Below are positions 8,138 through 16,031 of a DNA stretch of 37,362 nt, piece after piece. Source of the stretch: an uncultured Magnetospirillum sp. (GTDB lineage: Bacteria; Pseudomonadota; Alphaproteobacteria; Rhodospirillales; Magnetospirillaceae); assembly GCF_903853455.1 (NCBI RefSeq), contig NZ_CAINTR010000122.1, forward strand, positions 1 through 37,362, read 5' to 3'. Both the position numbers and the translations under genes were made by a program. Below the pieces are notes generated by a model. That model made no database searches and had not been told where the DNA came from. It saw only the letters and a program-made list of their open reading frames with translations. Position 1 is the stretch's first letter. Every line of letters starts with the position of its first letter.

Positions 8138-8266
8138 TCGGAAGCCGATATCTTCGCCCAGGTGATTAAAAAGGCCTGAGTGGGACAATTCTTTTCGGAG
8201 GAGGACATCGCCCAACTCCGAGTGGGTCGGGGCTGTGTGGTTACTCTGGACCAGCATGGCCATCGG
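8138..8266 (+). pseudogene. decayed fragment of a second glutaminase-WbuX gene (residues ~205-247)
   Basis: Translation in one frame gives SEADIFAQVIKKA, a TGA stop, then 'GQFFSEEDIAQLRVGRGCVV'. This matches residues 205-247 of the 4432-6435 protein (SEAYILAQVIKKAG, 'EPFFSEADIAQLRPGRGCVV') without gaps. The stop replaces the glycine codon GGA. At DNA level about 85% of the 129 positions agree by eye, the match being best in the first two thirds. No start, no glutaminase N-terminus and no PP-loop domain are present, so it cannot be functional. It begins three bases after the stop of the radical SAM gene. Confidence 0.88.
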
Positions 8267-8350
8267 GCTCCGCGAGTGGGCCCACGGCCGTTGATTACCG
8301 GGACTTGGTTGAGTTCGCCACCGGCGCTTTCAGCGCCACGCCCGATTTTC
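8267..8350. other. junction sequence with an unidentified open stretch
   Basis: Between the amidotransferase fragment and the acyltransferase stop, the plus strand holds a short open reading in a different frame (beginning near 8287 with 'AVDYRDLVEFATGAFSATPD') that continues into the antisense of the acyltransferase 3' end. I do not recognise it and see no start or ribosome-binding site. It may be debris from the same rearrangement. Confidence 0.3.
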
Positions 8351-9517
8351 TCAAACCTGAGGCCCTGCAGCTTGTAAGTGGTGCTCTGAGAGGCCTTCCC
8401 TTGCGGGGATCACGTAAGTTTTCCTGAGGTCGAGAAACGGACGTTCCACCAGCCGGTAAGAGATGGCGCTCAGGATCAGCACTGGCGGGACCACCACCAC
8501 GAAGGTGGTTATCAAGGCATCGATGGCCCCATCTCCGGTGAGGGTCATGAACAGTCCGGCCCTGACCACGGCGACCACCACGACGAAGTGGAGCAGGTAT
8601 ACGGAATAGCTGATCGTCCCCAAGGCCTGCAGGCCACGCCATATTCCGTTCCGAGCCGAGTGGGCCGCCACCGTGTAGCAGACGATGAAACCGGCCCAAC
8701 CGGCCCCCTCGACCATCGGCCAGAGCAGTTTCCACCAAACGACGGTCGGCCAGCCGCCGCCAACGCGGTTGAAGGCGAAAAGCAAGCACAATTGGGCCGC
8801 CAGAATTGGCGCCGCCCAGAGAGACAGCCGTCGCCGGTACACCGCCGCTCGGGTGAGATAAATCCGGGCGGCGACCATGCCGAGCAGAAACTGCTCGATC
8901 CGTCCCGGCAGGGTCTCGTAGGCCAAGTCACGCATATTGCTTCCGTGCAGCAACATGACCAGTCGAATCACCAGAAAGGCCCCCGCGACCAAGCCCAGGC
9001 CGGTCAAACCCCATCGGTTCAGGATGACAAGCAGCAGCGGGAACAGCACATAGAATTGGAATTCCACCGCCACCGTCCAGAACATGCTGGTGTACGGCGC
9101 GGCACCGAAAGCGCCATCGCAATTGGTGCAAAGCAAAAGCGTCTTCGCCACCCCCGCCAGCGTTAGGTTCCGGGGATCGGCGACCGCCGCAATCACGGTG
9201 ATGGCGATGAAAAGTGGATATATCCGCAAGAGGCGGTTCCGCATAAAACGCCAATAATAGATGCGGCTTCCCCAGGTGCCCACGGTAAAAATGAAGCCGG
9301 ACAGAACCATGAACAGTGACACGGCGGTATGCCCCTCGATCAGCAGCGCCCAAAGCGGATTGGACGCTTCTTCCCATTTGCCCGGGTCGAAAGCTCTGCC
9401 GTGGAGGAGGTGGGGCGCGATCAGCCACCAGCCGTGGTAAAATACGATGAGCAGGGCGGCGCCCCCCCTCAGATGATCGATTGCGGGAAGGTAGCGACGA
9501 TTGGGACTGGAGCTCAC
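8351..9517 (-). CDS. acyltransferase-3 family membrane protein (OafA-type)
   Basis: A 388-aa integral membrane protein with about ten hydrophobic segments. The start has the Acyl_transf_3 signature: 'IDHLRGGAALLIVFYHGWW' contains the conserved Arg and the catalytic-type His, then 'FMVLSGFIF', 'RNRLLRIYPLF', 'FWTVAVEFQFYVLFPLLL' and 'ISYSVYLLHF'. Such proteins O-acetylate or otherwise acylate polysaccharide or LPS sugars at the inner membrane. The GTG at 9517 overlaps the methyltransferase stop (GTGA) and has AGGA seven bases upstream; the frame extends further upstream only as an overlap with the methyltransferase. It is the last gene of a three-gene minus-strand unit with the GT2 and the methyltransferase. 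Confidence 0.9.
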   Translation of the reverse strand: MSSSPNRRYLPAIDHLRGGAALLIVFYHGWWLIAPHLLHGRAFDPGKWEEASNPLWALLIEGHTAVSLFMVLSGFIFTVGTWGSRIYYWRFMRNRLLRIYPLFIAITVIAAVADPRNLTLAGVAKTLLLCTNCDGAFGAAPYTSMFWTVAVEFQFYVLFPLLLVILNRWGLTGLGLVAGAFLVIRLVMLLHGSNMRDLAYETLPGRIEQFLLGMVAARIYLTRAAVYRRRLSLWAAPILAAQLCLLFAFNRVGGGWPTVVWWKLLWPMVEGAGWAGFIVCYTVAAHSARNGIWRGLQALGTISYSVYLLHFVVVVAVVRAGLFMTLTGDGAIDALITTFVVVVPPVLILSAISYRLVERPFLDLRKTYVIPAREGLSEHHLQAAGPQV

Positions 9518-10416
9518 TGCTTTTTCCTGAAGATCATACGGATGATGCAGCCCCGTCCCAGCAAGGCGGTACCCGCAACCGCCGGGATCGCCAGAATCTG
9601 TAACACCAAATACATGGCGGCGAGTGCGACAGGGTAGCGTCCGCCGTTGCGTCGGCGCACGGCTTTCGGCTGCAGCCCCGGCAACACGGTCAGCACAAGT
9701 GCCGCCGGAGAAGCCCGCCATGAGAAGTGACTGGTCGACAGCAATTCCCAGGTCCCGACCGACTCAACCAGGCGGTTCAGGCTGTCGGTGGAAAAGAAGC
9801 TCAGATGGGTTGGAATCTCCAGCGGCTGCCATCGCCTGCCGGCCAACGCCAGCACCAGCGAGTCGGCGTTGGGGACCTCGATCATCAGTACGCCATCGAC
9901 CGCCAGCAGGCGATGTGCCTCGGCGAGGGCTGCCCGTGGATCGGGCAGGTGTTCGAGGACATGGAACATCGTAACCAACTGGAAATAGCCGCTCTCGAAA
10001 CCGGTGGCGGTGAAATCGCCTTCGTGTTGGCGCGACCCGGCGCCAGCCGGCGCATAGCGGTCGATCCCCCAGGCGTCGAGGCCGAACGATTCGGCCAATC
10101 GCAAGAACGCCCCGTCGCCGGAGCCCATATCCAGAAGTCTCGCGCCGCCCTTCGCCAAGGAGGCCAAGCGCCGGGCTACTCCGCTCATGCGTAGCCGATA
10201 GGCCAGGCCGGGCCGCCCGATTTTCGCCGGGGCGTCCCAATATCCCTCGGCGTAGGCAGCGGTCAGTTCCGCCTCACTCGGCCGGGGCCATAGTCCGACG
10301 ATGTGGCAAGACGGGCAACGCACCAAGATGTGCGCGCCGGTTGCCAGAATTGTCGAGCCGCCGGTCTCGCCGCAGACATGGCACCGATAGAGGGCCGGCC
10401 GGGTGTAACCGCTCAT
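9514..10416 (-). CDS. class I SAM methyltransferase with N-terminal Cys pairs and C-terminal hydrophobic tail
   Basis: A 300-aa protein. Residues ~10-45 hold two cysteine pairs (CHVCGE and CPSCHIVGLWPRP), a zinc-ribbon-like start common in Methyltransf_23 proteins. The SAM-binding motif I is 'LLDMGSGDGAFLRLAE', followed by 'MFHVLEHLPDP' and 'LLAVDGVLMIEVPNADSL'. The last ~40 residues are hydrophobic and end in basic residues, suggesting membrane association. ATG at 10416 overlaps the stop of the GT2 gene (ATGA) and its stop overlaps the acyltransferase start (GTGA), so all three genes are translationally coupled. The substrate is probably a sugar hydroxyl or lipid-linked glycan, by context only. 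Confidence 0.88.
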   Translation of the reverse strand: MSGYTRPALYRCHVCGETGGSTILATGAHILVRCPSCHIVGLWPRPSEAELTAAYAEGYWDAPAKIGRPGLAYRLRMSGVARRLASLAKGGARLLDMGSGDGAFLRLAESFGLDAWGIDRYAPAGAGSRQHEGDFTATGFESGYFQLVTMFHVLEHLPDPRAALAEAHRLLAVDGVLMIEVPNADSLVLALAGRRWQPLEIPTHLSFFSTDSLNRLVESVGTWELLSTSHFSWRASPAALVLTVLPGLQPKAVRRRNGGRYPVALAAMYLVLQILAIPAVAGTALLGRGCIIRMIFRKKQ

Positions 10417-11411
10417 GCTGTCAGTCCCAAGAGATGAGAGAGCATTCCAAGGCTTCCCACATGGCGGTTGGCCATAATCTGGCGCCGTTTTGCGCTGAAA
10501 CGAAGCGGCGCCAGCGGCAGGGCCGCAATCATGCAGGCCAGCGAAAAGAGGGCGAAAGGCAACGCAACCACTATTCTGCGAGGCCAACTCATGCGCAGTT
10601 CCAGGAGCTTCAAGGGGCCGCCGGCAAGAAGAAATGGCAAATAGATCGCAAATTCAACGGCGTTAAGCGAAGAATAGAAGACGAAGACCCGATTCATGAT
10701 CGCCCTGGCGGCGGCTCTCAGTCGCCCTCGGGTAATGCGAAAGCGTTCTTCGTGCAAGTGGTAGACAATCGAGGTGGGCACGACACGTAACTTGAAGCCC
10801 TGGCTGACAAGGCGTAGCGAGAAATCGGTGTCCTCGACATACATCCATAGCCTGACGTCGAACAGGTATCCAAGCCGTGCGACGATGGTCTTGCTGGTCA
10901 TGAACGAACAGCCGGTGACGATGCGCGATGGACGCGGGCCGGCGGCCGGAGCGTTACGATAACAACCATAGCCGAATACCGACAGATCTTCGAAATAGAC
11001 CGTGTCGAAAGTCCTGTGGCGGTCACGGGCGGCGAACTCCGGCGCGCCGGGCATCACCATGTTCGATGCCACGGCCCCGATGCCGACGACGGGTTGGAAT
11101 GCCGCCACCAATTCAGCCAGCCAGTCGCGATGGCAGATCACGTCCTGATTCAGGAAGGCGATCGTTTCGTGCCGAGCCAGGGCGGGAGCCAACGCGTTCC
11201 CCCCCGCATAGCCAAGGTTGCGCGGCAGCCGGACCACTTGCGCCCATGGATAACGCTCGGCGATCTCGGCGGTTCCGTCCCCGGATGCGTTGTCGATGAC
11301 GATGACTTCGGTCAGTTCGCGCGGATAGGATTGATCGGCGAGGGAATCGAGCAGGCCGGTGATGAACCGTCCACCGTTATAGGTGAGGATAACGACAGAT
11401 ACCGGGATCAT
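10413..11411 (-). CDS. family 2 glycosyltransferase (rhamnosyltransferase-like)
   Basis: A 332-aa GT-A fold enzyme. The GT2 start 'PVSVVILTYNGGRFITGLLD' is followed by 'VIVIDNASGDGTAEIAE' and 'NLGYAGGNALAPA', the pattern of the WcaA/RfbF-type subgroup. The metal-binding region reads 'FLNQDVICHRDWL', and 'DTDFSLRLVSQGFKL' supplies the downstream acidic site. Two hydrophobic segments lie near the C-terminus (about residues 255-310). It is the first gene of the minus-strand trio. A fragment of an amidotransferase gene lies 63 bases upstream on the same strand, consistent with these genes once forming one operon. Donor sugar is unknown; rhamnose is plausible given rmlA and rmlD. Confidence 0.9.
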   Translation of the reverse strand: MIPVSVVILTYNGGRFITGLLDSLADQSYPRELTEVIVIDNASGDGTAEIAERYPWAQVVRLPRNLGYAGGNALAPALARHETIAFLNQDVICHRDWLAELVAAFQPVVGIGAVASNMVMPGAPEFAARDRHRTFDTVYFEDLSVFGYGCYRNAPAAGPRPSRIVTGCSFMTSKTIVARLGYLFDVRLWMYVEDTDFSLRLVSQGFKLRVVPTSIVYHLHEERFRITRGRLRAAARAIMNRVFVFYSSLNAVEFAIYLPFLLAGGPLKLLELRMSWPRRIVVALPFALFSLACMIAALPLAPLRFSAKRRQIMANRHVGSLGMLSHLLGLTA

Positions 11412-11764
11412 TGATGCACCGCCACTCCGTTGCGCCTGCGCTCACATCAGGGCCGTCGTGGCCCCCCCTCTCACATCGGGATGTGTCGAATTCAGCCGGG
11501 CCAGCGACTGTTTCATGGACAAGATCATAGAAGCCCATGGCGCCATCGTCGATGCTCCACTTGGCCGCCGTGTTCGGTTCTGCTCCAAACAATATTGACG
11601 GGGGGTGGCTGAAGGCACAGACCTCACCAATACGGGGAGGCTGGTGCTCGGCACTGTCGAGGTCGATCAAGATTTAGCCACCTCCTGAACGGTATTGACG
11701 AATGCCTCATGGCGGAAGATTTTGACGACGACGTCGCCCAATCAGGCGGGAAGCGGGAGAGAGT
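11412..11764. other. 353-bp divergent intergenic region with a gene remnant
   Basis: Apart from the amidotransferase C-terminal fragment at 11475-11586 there is no intact gene here. TTGACG occurs twice (11595-11600 and 11695-11700) and could be a -35 element for the plus-strand GT4 genes, but no convincing -10 follows either. GGGAGAGAG just before 11765 is the ribosome-binding site of the next gene. Confidence 0.6.
11475..11586 (-). pseudogene. decayed C-terminal fragment of a WbuX-type amidotransferase (residues ~576-612)
   Basis: Read on the minus strand, this codes GAEPNTAAKWSIDDGAMGFY and then 'VAGPAEFDTSR'. It matches the C-terminal family signature of the 4432-6435 protein (TEPDTVATWRIDDGTAAFY, 'IAGFTEFDTFR'). 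The similarity stops abruptly on both sides; no PP-loop, zinc cysteines or proper C-terminus adjoin it. It lies in the opposite orientation to the fragment at 8138-8266, and together they would represent two parts of one lost gene. Confidence 0.8.
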
Positions 11765-12901
11765 ATGAACGGGCGGCGTAAGATCGCGTTCTTCGTGGCG
11801 GAAAGCTGGTACTTCCTGTCGCACCGGCTGCCCATAGCCAAGGCGTGCGTGGCGCTGGGCTGGGACGTGGTGGTCATCACCCGTGTCCAAGGTGAGGGCG
11901 ACATCGCCATCGACGGCATCCGGGTGGTTCCCATCCAGTTGCGTCGGTCGAGCCGCAATCCGTTCAGGGAACTTCTGTCCCTGCTCGAAATCTACCGTGT
12001 CGTCCGGCGGGAAAAGCCCGACATCCTCCATTCGGTGGGGTTGAAGTCGGTGCTGTACGGCGCCACCGTCAGCCTGCTCGTCGGCGTGCCCCATACGGTC
12101 AGCGCCCTGGCGGGCATGGGCTACATCTTCATGTCGGGTCGGCTGCGCATCCGGTTGATCCGCAAGGTCATCGTCATGTGGTTGCGCCGGGTTCTGCGCC
12201 GCCGCAGCGCCTGGCTGATTCTCCAGAACGACGACGACGTGGCGCTGCTGAGCAAGGGCGGCGTGGCCTATCCCGAGCAGATCGCCCTGATTCGCGGCTC
12301 GGGGGTGGATCTCGATCACTTCCGGCCCAGTCCCGAACCACCCGGCCCGGTGATCTTCGCCTTGGTCAGCCGTATGCTCGCCGACAAGGGCGTCCGTGAG
12401 CTGGTGTGGGCGGCGCGCGAGTTGATCCGCCGGGGCGACCCGATCCGGGTGTGGCTGGTCGGCGCCCCCGATCCGGACAACCCCACCTCCCTGACCGACC
12501 GGGATCTCCGCGCTTGGCATGAGGAAGGCGTCGTCGAGTGGTTGGGTCCTCAGGACGACATCCGCGCCATCTGGGAACAGGCCCATGTCTGCGTCCTGCC
12601 GTCCTATCGCGAGGGCCTGCCCAAGGCGCTGCTGGAGGCCGCCGCTTGCGGCCGGCCGATGATCACCACCAATGTTCCCGGCTGCCGCGAGGTGGTCCGC
12701 GACGGCGTCGAGGGATTGCTGGTGCCGCCCAATGATTGGGGCGGCCTGATCCAGGCCATGGCCAAGCTGGCGCAATCGCCGGAGCTGCGGGCGGACATGG
12801 GGGCGGCCGCCCGTCGGCACGTCGAGGACATGTTCAGCATCGGAAAGACCGTCGATCTGACCCTTGACCTTTATCAAACCATGCTGGCTTCCGACCCATG
12901 A
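11765..12901 (+). CDS. family 4 glycosyltransferase (CapM/PglA-like)
   Basis: A 378-aa GT-B enzyme. The N-terminus 'FFVAESWYFLSHRLPIAKA' is typical of the CapM/WbpU/PglA branch of GT4. The middle has 'DILHSVGLKSVLYGA' and 'VIRGSGVDLDHFRP'-like nucleotide-sugar site residues (here 'LIRGSGVDLDHFRP'), and the C-terminal half contains 'FALVSRMLADKGVRELV' and the E-x7-E segment 'REGLPKALLEAAACGRPMI'. GGGAGAGAG lies directly before the ATG. Its stop overlaps the start of the next GT4 gene (ATGA). Relatives often transfer N-acetylated, 6-deoxy or bacillosamine-type sugars to undecaprenyl-linked intermediates; the actual donor here is unknown. Confidence 0.92.
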   Translation: MNGRRKIAFFVAESWYFLSHRLPIAKACVALGWDVVVITRVQGEGDIAIDGIRVVPIQLRRSSRNPFRELLSLLEIYRVVRREKPDILHSVGLKSVLYGATVSLLVGVPHTVSALAGMGYIFMSGRLRIRLIRKVIVMWLRRVLRRRSAWLILQNDDDVALLSKGGVAYPEQIALIRGSGVDLDHFRPSPEPPGPVIFALVSRMLADKGVRELVWAARELIRRGDPIRVWLVGAPDPDNPTSLTDRDLRAWHEEGVVEWLGPQDDIRAIWEQAHVCVLPSYREGLPKALLEAAACGRPMITTNVPGCREVVRDGVEGLLVPPNDWGGLIQAMAKLAQSPELRADMGAAARRHVEDMFSIGKTVDLTLDLYQTMLASDP

Positions 12902-14178
12902 AGATCCTGTTCCTGTCCGACAACTTCCCACCCGAGACCAACGCCGCCGCGACGCGTGTCTACGAGCGCGCGGTGCATTGGGCCAAATGGGGGCACGAGG
13001 TGACGGTGATCACCTCGTTTCCCAACTTTCCCCAGGGGGCGATCTATCCCGGATATGAGAACAAGTGGTATGCCGTCGAGGAAAAGGACGGCATCCGGGT
13101 GGTCCGGGTCAAAACCTTCATCTCCGCCAATCGCGGCACCCTGCTGCGGTCGCTCGACTTCCTCAGTTTCCTGTTCACCGCCCTGCCGGTGGCCTTGGTT
13201 CAGCCGCGCTTCGACGTAGTCGCCGCCACCTCGCCGCAATTCTTCGCCGTGGTGGCCGGGTGGCTGGCGGGGTTTCTCCGCCGGGTGCCGTTCGTATTCG
13301 AACTGGGCGATATTTGGCCCGCCTCGATCATCGGCGTTGGCGTCATGCGGCGCAATATCGGCCTGATCGTGCTGGAAAAGATCGAGCTGTTCCTGTATCG
13401 CCGGTCGGCTGCGGTGGCGAGTTTGACCAACGCGTTCAAGGCCAATCTGGTCGGCCGCGGTATCGATCCCGACAAGATCGCGGTGGTCCGCAACGGTGTC
13501 GACCTGTTCCGTTACGCCCCCCGCGAACGGGACGCGGACCTGGCGCAAGCCTGGGGCCTTTCGGGGCGGTTCGTGGTCGGTTATGTGGGCACCCACGGCA
13601 TGGCCCACGGCCTGATCAACGTGGTGGAGGCGGCGGAACGGCTGCGCCACCGTCCCGACATCTGCTTCCTGCTGGTGGGCGACGGCGCCGACCGCCCCAT
13701 GCTGGTGGAGGAGGCGCGGCGGCGCGGCTTGACCAACATTGTGCTGCAAGGGCCGCAGCCCAAGGAGATGATGCCGCGAATCTGGAGCCTGTGCGACGTC
13801 GCCCTGGTCCATCTGCGGGATTCGCCGGTCTTCGCCGAAGTCATCCCGTCCAAGATCTTCGAGGCCATGGGCATGGGCCTGCCGATCCTTCTCGCCTCGC
13901 CGCGTGGCGAGGCCCAGGAGATCCTGGAGGCCGACCGGGCCGGATTGTGGGTGCCGCCCGGCCAGCCCGACGCCCTCGCCGAGGCGGTGGCCCGATTGAA
14001 GGACACCCCCAATCTGCGCTCCGGGCTGGCCGCCACCAGCCACCAGGCGAGCCAGCTCCATTCTCGCCGGACCCAGGCCATGGAGATGCTGCAGGTCCTG
14101 GAAATCACTGCCGCCGGCTGGGGCAACCGGGCCGGCCTGGATGTCTGGGCCCCAATCCCTCACCAGCAGAAGCGGTGA
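12898..14178 (+). CDS. family 4 glycosyltransferase (WbuB-like)
   Basis: A 426-aa GT4 enzyme. The N-terminus 'LFLSDNFPPETNAAATRVYE' and 'VITSFPNFPQGAIYPGY' is the pattern of WbuB-type transferases, described for L-FucNAc transfer in O-antigen synthesis. It continues with 'FVFELGDIWPASI', 'VVRNGVDLFRYAP' and the C-terminal 'VIPSKIFEAMGMGLPILLA', which replaces the usual E-x7-E region of this subgroup. ATG at 12898 overlaps the previous stop. The last ~25 residues run beyond the conserved domain, and the 3' end overlaps the convergent Nudix gene by 19 bases. The assignment to GT4 is firm, the donor sugar is inference. Confidence 0.92.
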   Translation: MKILFLSDNFPPETNAAATRVYERAVHWAKWGHEVTVITSFPNFPQGAIYPGYENKWYAVEEKDGIRVVRVKTFISANRGTLLRSLDFLSFLFTALPVALVQPRFDVVAATSPQFFAVVAGWLAGFLRRVPFVFELGDIWPASIIGVGVMRRNIGLIVLEKIELFLYRRSAAVASLTNAFKANLVGRGIDPDKIAVVRNGVDLFRYAPRERDADLAQAWGLSGRFVVGYVGTHGMAHGLINVVEAAERLRHRPDICFLLVGDGADRPMLVEEARRRGLTNIVLQGPQPKEMMPRIWSLCDVALVHLRDSPVFAEVIPSKIFEAMGMGLPILLASPRGEAQEILEADRAGLWVPPGQPDALAEAVARLKDTPNLRSGLAATSHQASQLHSRRTQAMEMLQVLEITAAGWGNRAGLDVWAPIPHQQKR

Positions 14179-14621
14179 TGGTTGCGGTGAATCCATAGGG
14201 CGAAGCTGTCGTAAGGCGTCAGGCGCAACGGCCCCAGCGCCTCTTCCGGATGGAACAGGCCGTGGCCCTGGCCCTCACCGAGGCGGATCGCCGCGATCTG
14301 GTCGTCGCTCAGCACCGCCTCGAAATAGGTTCGGTCGAAGCTCCGCCCCTCGGACGACGGGACGTCGAAACGGGTGGTCGCCACGTAGCGCATGGTCGCC
14401 GGGTCGATGTCCAGCGCCAGTTCCTCGGCCAGTTCGCGCCGCAGCCCGTCCGGCGGCGTCTCCCCCGCGTCCAAGGCCCCGCCGAAGCAGCACCAGTAGC
14501 CGGGAAAGAAAATCCCCGGCTTGTCGTCGCGGTGCTGAAGGAGGTATCGCCCATCGACGCTCAACAGAATGGCGGCGGCGGCATGGCAAAGCCGGATCGG
14601 TTGGTCGTCGCGCTCCGTCAT
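14160..14621 (-). CDS. Nudix hydrolase
   Basis: A 153-aa Nudix-domain protein. The Nudix box is GALDAGETPPDGLRRELAEE, agreeing with GX5EX7REUXEE; the following conserved Gly is replaced by Ala. 'HAAAAILLSVDGRYLLQHRDD' and 'GYWCCFGGALDAGE' resemble small NDP-sugar or nucleotide hydrolases. It could clear surplus sugar nucleotides, but substrate cannot be read from sequence. ATG at 14621 has GGAG nine bases upstream; the frame is open for 22 more codons without better support. It is a lone minus-strand gene between two plus-strand groups and its 3' end overlaps the WbuB-like gene by 19 bases. Confidence 0.88.
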   Translation of the reverse strand: MTERDDQPIRLCHAAAAILLSVDGRYLLQHRDDKPGIFFPGYWCCFGGALDAGETPPDGLRRELAEELALDIDPATMRYVATTRFDVPSSEGRSFDRTYFEAVLSDDQIAAIRLGEGQGHGLFHPEEALGPLRLTPYDSFALWIHRNHHRFCW

Positions 14622-14752
14622 CGGCGTCACTCCGTGGTCAGGGGCACGGTAATAGCTTCGCCCTGGTACCGCCGCAAGCCTCTGCATCTGGACATCCGCC
14701 TCGTCGATGGGCTAAAAGCGCCCAGGATCTTGGATTGTCCGGGGGAACGCCG

Positions 14753-15337
14753 GTGTCTCACATCGAAAAGTTTTTTGGGCAGGTCGCGACCATCGCGAAG
14801 ACCCTCGACCTTGCCGCGATCGAGGCGATGGCCGACGCCCTGGTGGCGCTGCGCGAGCGTGGCGGCCGCCTGTTCCTGTTGGGGGTCGGCGGCAGCGCCG
14901 CCAATTGCGCCCACGCCGTCAACGACTTCCGCAAGCTGTGCGGCATCGAGACCTATGCCCCCACCGACAATGTCTCGGAGCTGACCGCCCGGACCAACGA
15001 CGAGGGCTGGGACACCGTGTTCGCGGGATGGCTGGAGATCAGCCGGCTGCGGGCCGAGGATGCCGTGATGGTCTTCTCGGTCGGTGGCGGCAACGCCGAG
15101 CGCAATGTCAGCCCCAACCTGATCAAGGCCCTTGATCTGGCGGTCGGCCGGGGGGCGTCCATCCTGGGCATCGTCGGCCGCGACGGCGGCTACACCAAGA
15201 AGGTCGGCCATCATGTGGTGGTGATCCCCACCGTCGATGACGGCCTGGTGACTCCCCATGCCGAGGCGTTCCAGGCGGTGGTGTGGCATTGTCTGGTGTC
15301 GCATCCCAAGCTGCAGCGCGTCGCCACCAAGTGGTAG
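14753..15337 (+). CDS. SIS-domain sugar-phosphate isomerase (GmhA-like)
   Basis: A 194-aa protein of the GmhA/DiaA branch of SIS-domain proteins. Visible features are 'LFLLGVGGSAANCAHAVNDF', the phosphate-sugar binding loop, then 'APTDNVSELTARTNDEGW' and 'VFSVGGGNAERNVSPNL'. GmhA converts sedoheptulose-7-phosphate to a D-glycero-heptose-7-phosphate; relatives in glycan loci act on other ketose phosphates. No heptose kinase or heptose nucleotidyltransferase is in the window, so heptose synthesis is only a possibility. GTG at 14753 with GGGGGAA six bases upstream is the best start; upstream codons are antisense to the Nudix gene. It begins a plus-strand group of six genes. Confidence 0.87.
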   Translation: MSHIEKFFGQVATIAKTLDLAAIEAMADALVALRERGGRLFLLGVGGSAANCAHAVNDFRKLCGIETYAPTDNVSELTARTNDEGWDTVFAGWLEISRLRAEDAVMVFSVGGGNAERNVSPNLIKALDLAVGRGASILGIVGRDGGYTKKVGHHVVVIPTVDDGLVTPHAEAFQAVVWHCLVSHPKLQRVATKW

Positions 15338-15344
15338 GCTCTTG

Positions 15345-16031
15345 ATGCCGTATCCGTCGATCTACGTGGACGACTACGAGAACCGGACCGGTGAGCCGGA
15401 GATCCTCCACGGCATCTGGAAACTCAACCCCCGCGCCAAGATCTTCAAGTCCCAGGTCTCCGGCCCCCTCTACCTGAACGTCGATACCCAAATCGGCCCG
15501 GAGGTGACCCTCGGCAAGTATGTGGGCATGAACGCCCAGTGCTATGTGGGCCGCGCCACCGTCGGATCGTTCATCGCCTTCGGGGCGCGGACGATGATCA
15601 ATCCGTTCAACCACCCCACCAATTGGCTGTCGAGCCACGAGTTCCAGTACCGGGACGATTCCTTCGGCTGGGTGCAGGAATACCGCGACATCCAGCGGCT
15701 GTCGCGCTCGGCCGACATGTTCAAGCCGACCACCGTCGGCAGCGACGTGTGGATGGGCCACGGTGCCATGGTGATGCCGGGGGTGAGCGTGGGCCACGGC
15801 GCGATCATCGCCGCCGGCACCGTCGTCACCAAGGACGTGCCGCCCTACGCCATCGTCGCCGGCGTGCCCGGGACGGTGAAGAAGCTGCGGTTCTCCGAGG
15901 CGGTCGTCGAGCGTCTGCTGCGCGTGCGGTGGTGGGACATGGACCTGCCCGACCTGTCCGGCCTGGATTTCCGCAACGTGGAGTCCTGCCTGGACCGCCT
16001 GGAGGATATGCGGGCGAGTCTGGGCGAATGA
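15345..16031 (+). CDS. left-handed beta-helix (hexapeptide) acyltransferase
   Basis: A 228-aa protein of the xenobiotic/sugar acetyltransferase group (CatB/Vat-like). Imperfect hexapeptide repeats run through 'IGPEVTLGKYVGMNAQCYVG' and 'VGSDVWMGHGAMVMPGVSVG', then 'HGAIIAAGTVVTKDVPPYAI' and 'VAGVPGTVKKLRF', the canonical end of the coil. The 'INPFNHPTNWLSSHEF' loop contains the His seen at the acetyl transfer site in this family. It probably acetylates an amino sugar or sugar hydroxyl. ATG at 15345 follows the isomerase stop by seven bases, and the stop overlaps the next ATG. Confidence 0.9.
   Translation: MPYPSIYVDDYENRTGEPEILHGIWKLNPRAKIFKSQVSGPLYLNVDTQIGPEVTLGKYVGMNAQCYVGRATVGSFIAFGARTMINPFNHPTNWLSSHEFQYRDDSFGWVQEYRDIQRLSRSADMFKPTTVGSDVWMGHGAMVMPGVSVGHGAIIAAGTVVTKDVPPYAIVAGVPGTVKKLRFSEAVVERLLRVRWWDMDLPDLSGLDFRNVESCLDRLEDMRASLGE

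Noticed and set aside
8138..11764. Transposon as cause of the block between the two remnants
   Set aside because: No transposase gene, terminal inverted repeat or target duplication was seen at either edge; an inversion explains the orientation better.
14141..14752. Upstream part of the open frame leading into the SIS isomerase gene
   Set aside because: It is arginine/serine/proline-rich, antisense to the Nudix gene, and outside the SIS domain; GTG at 14753 with GGGGGAA is the natural start.
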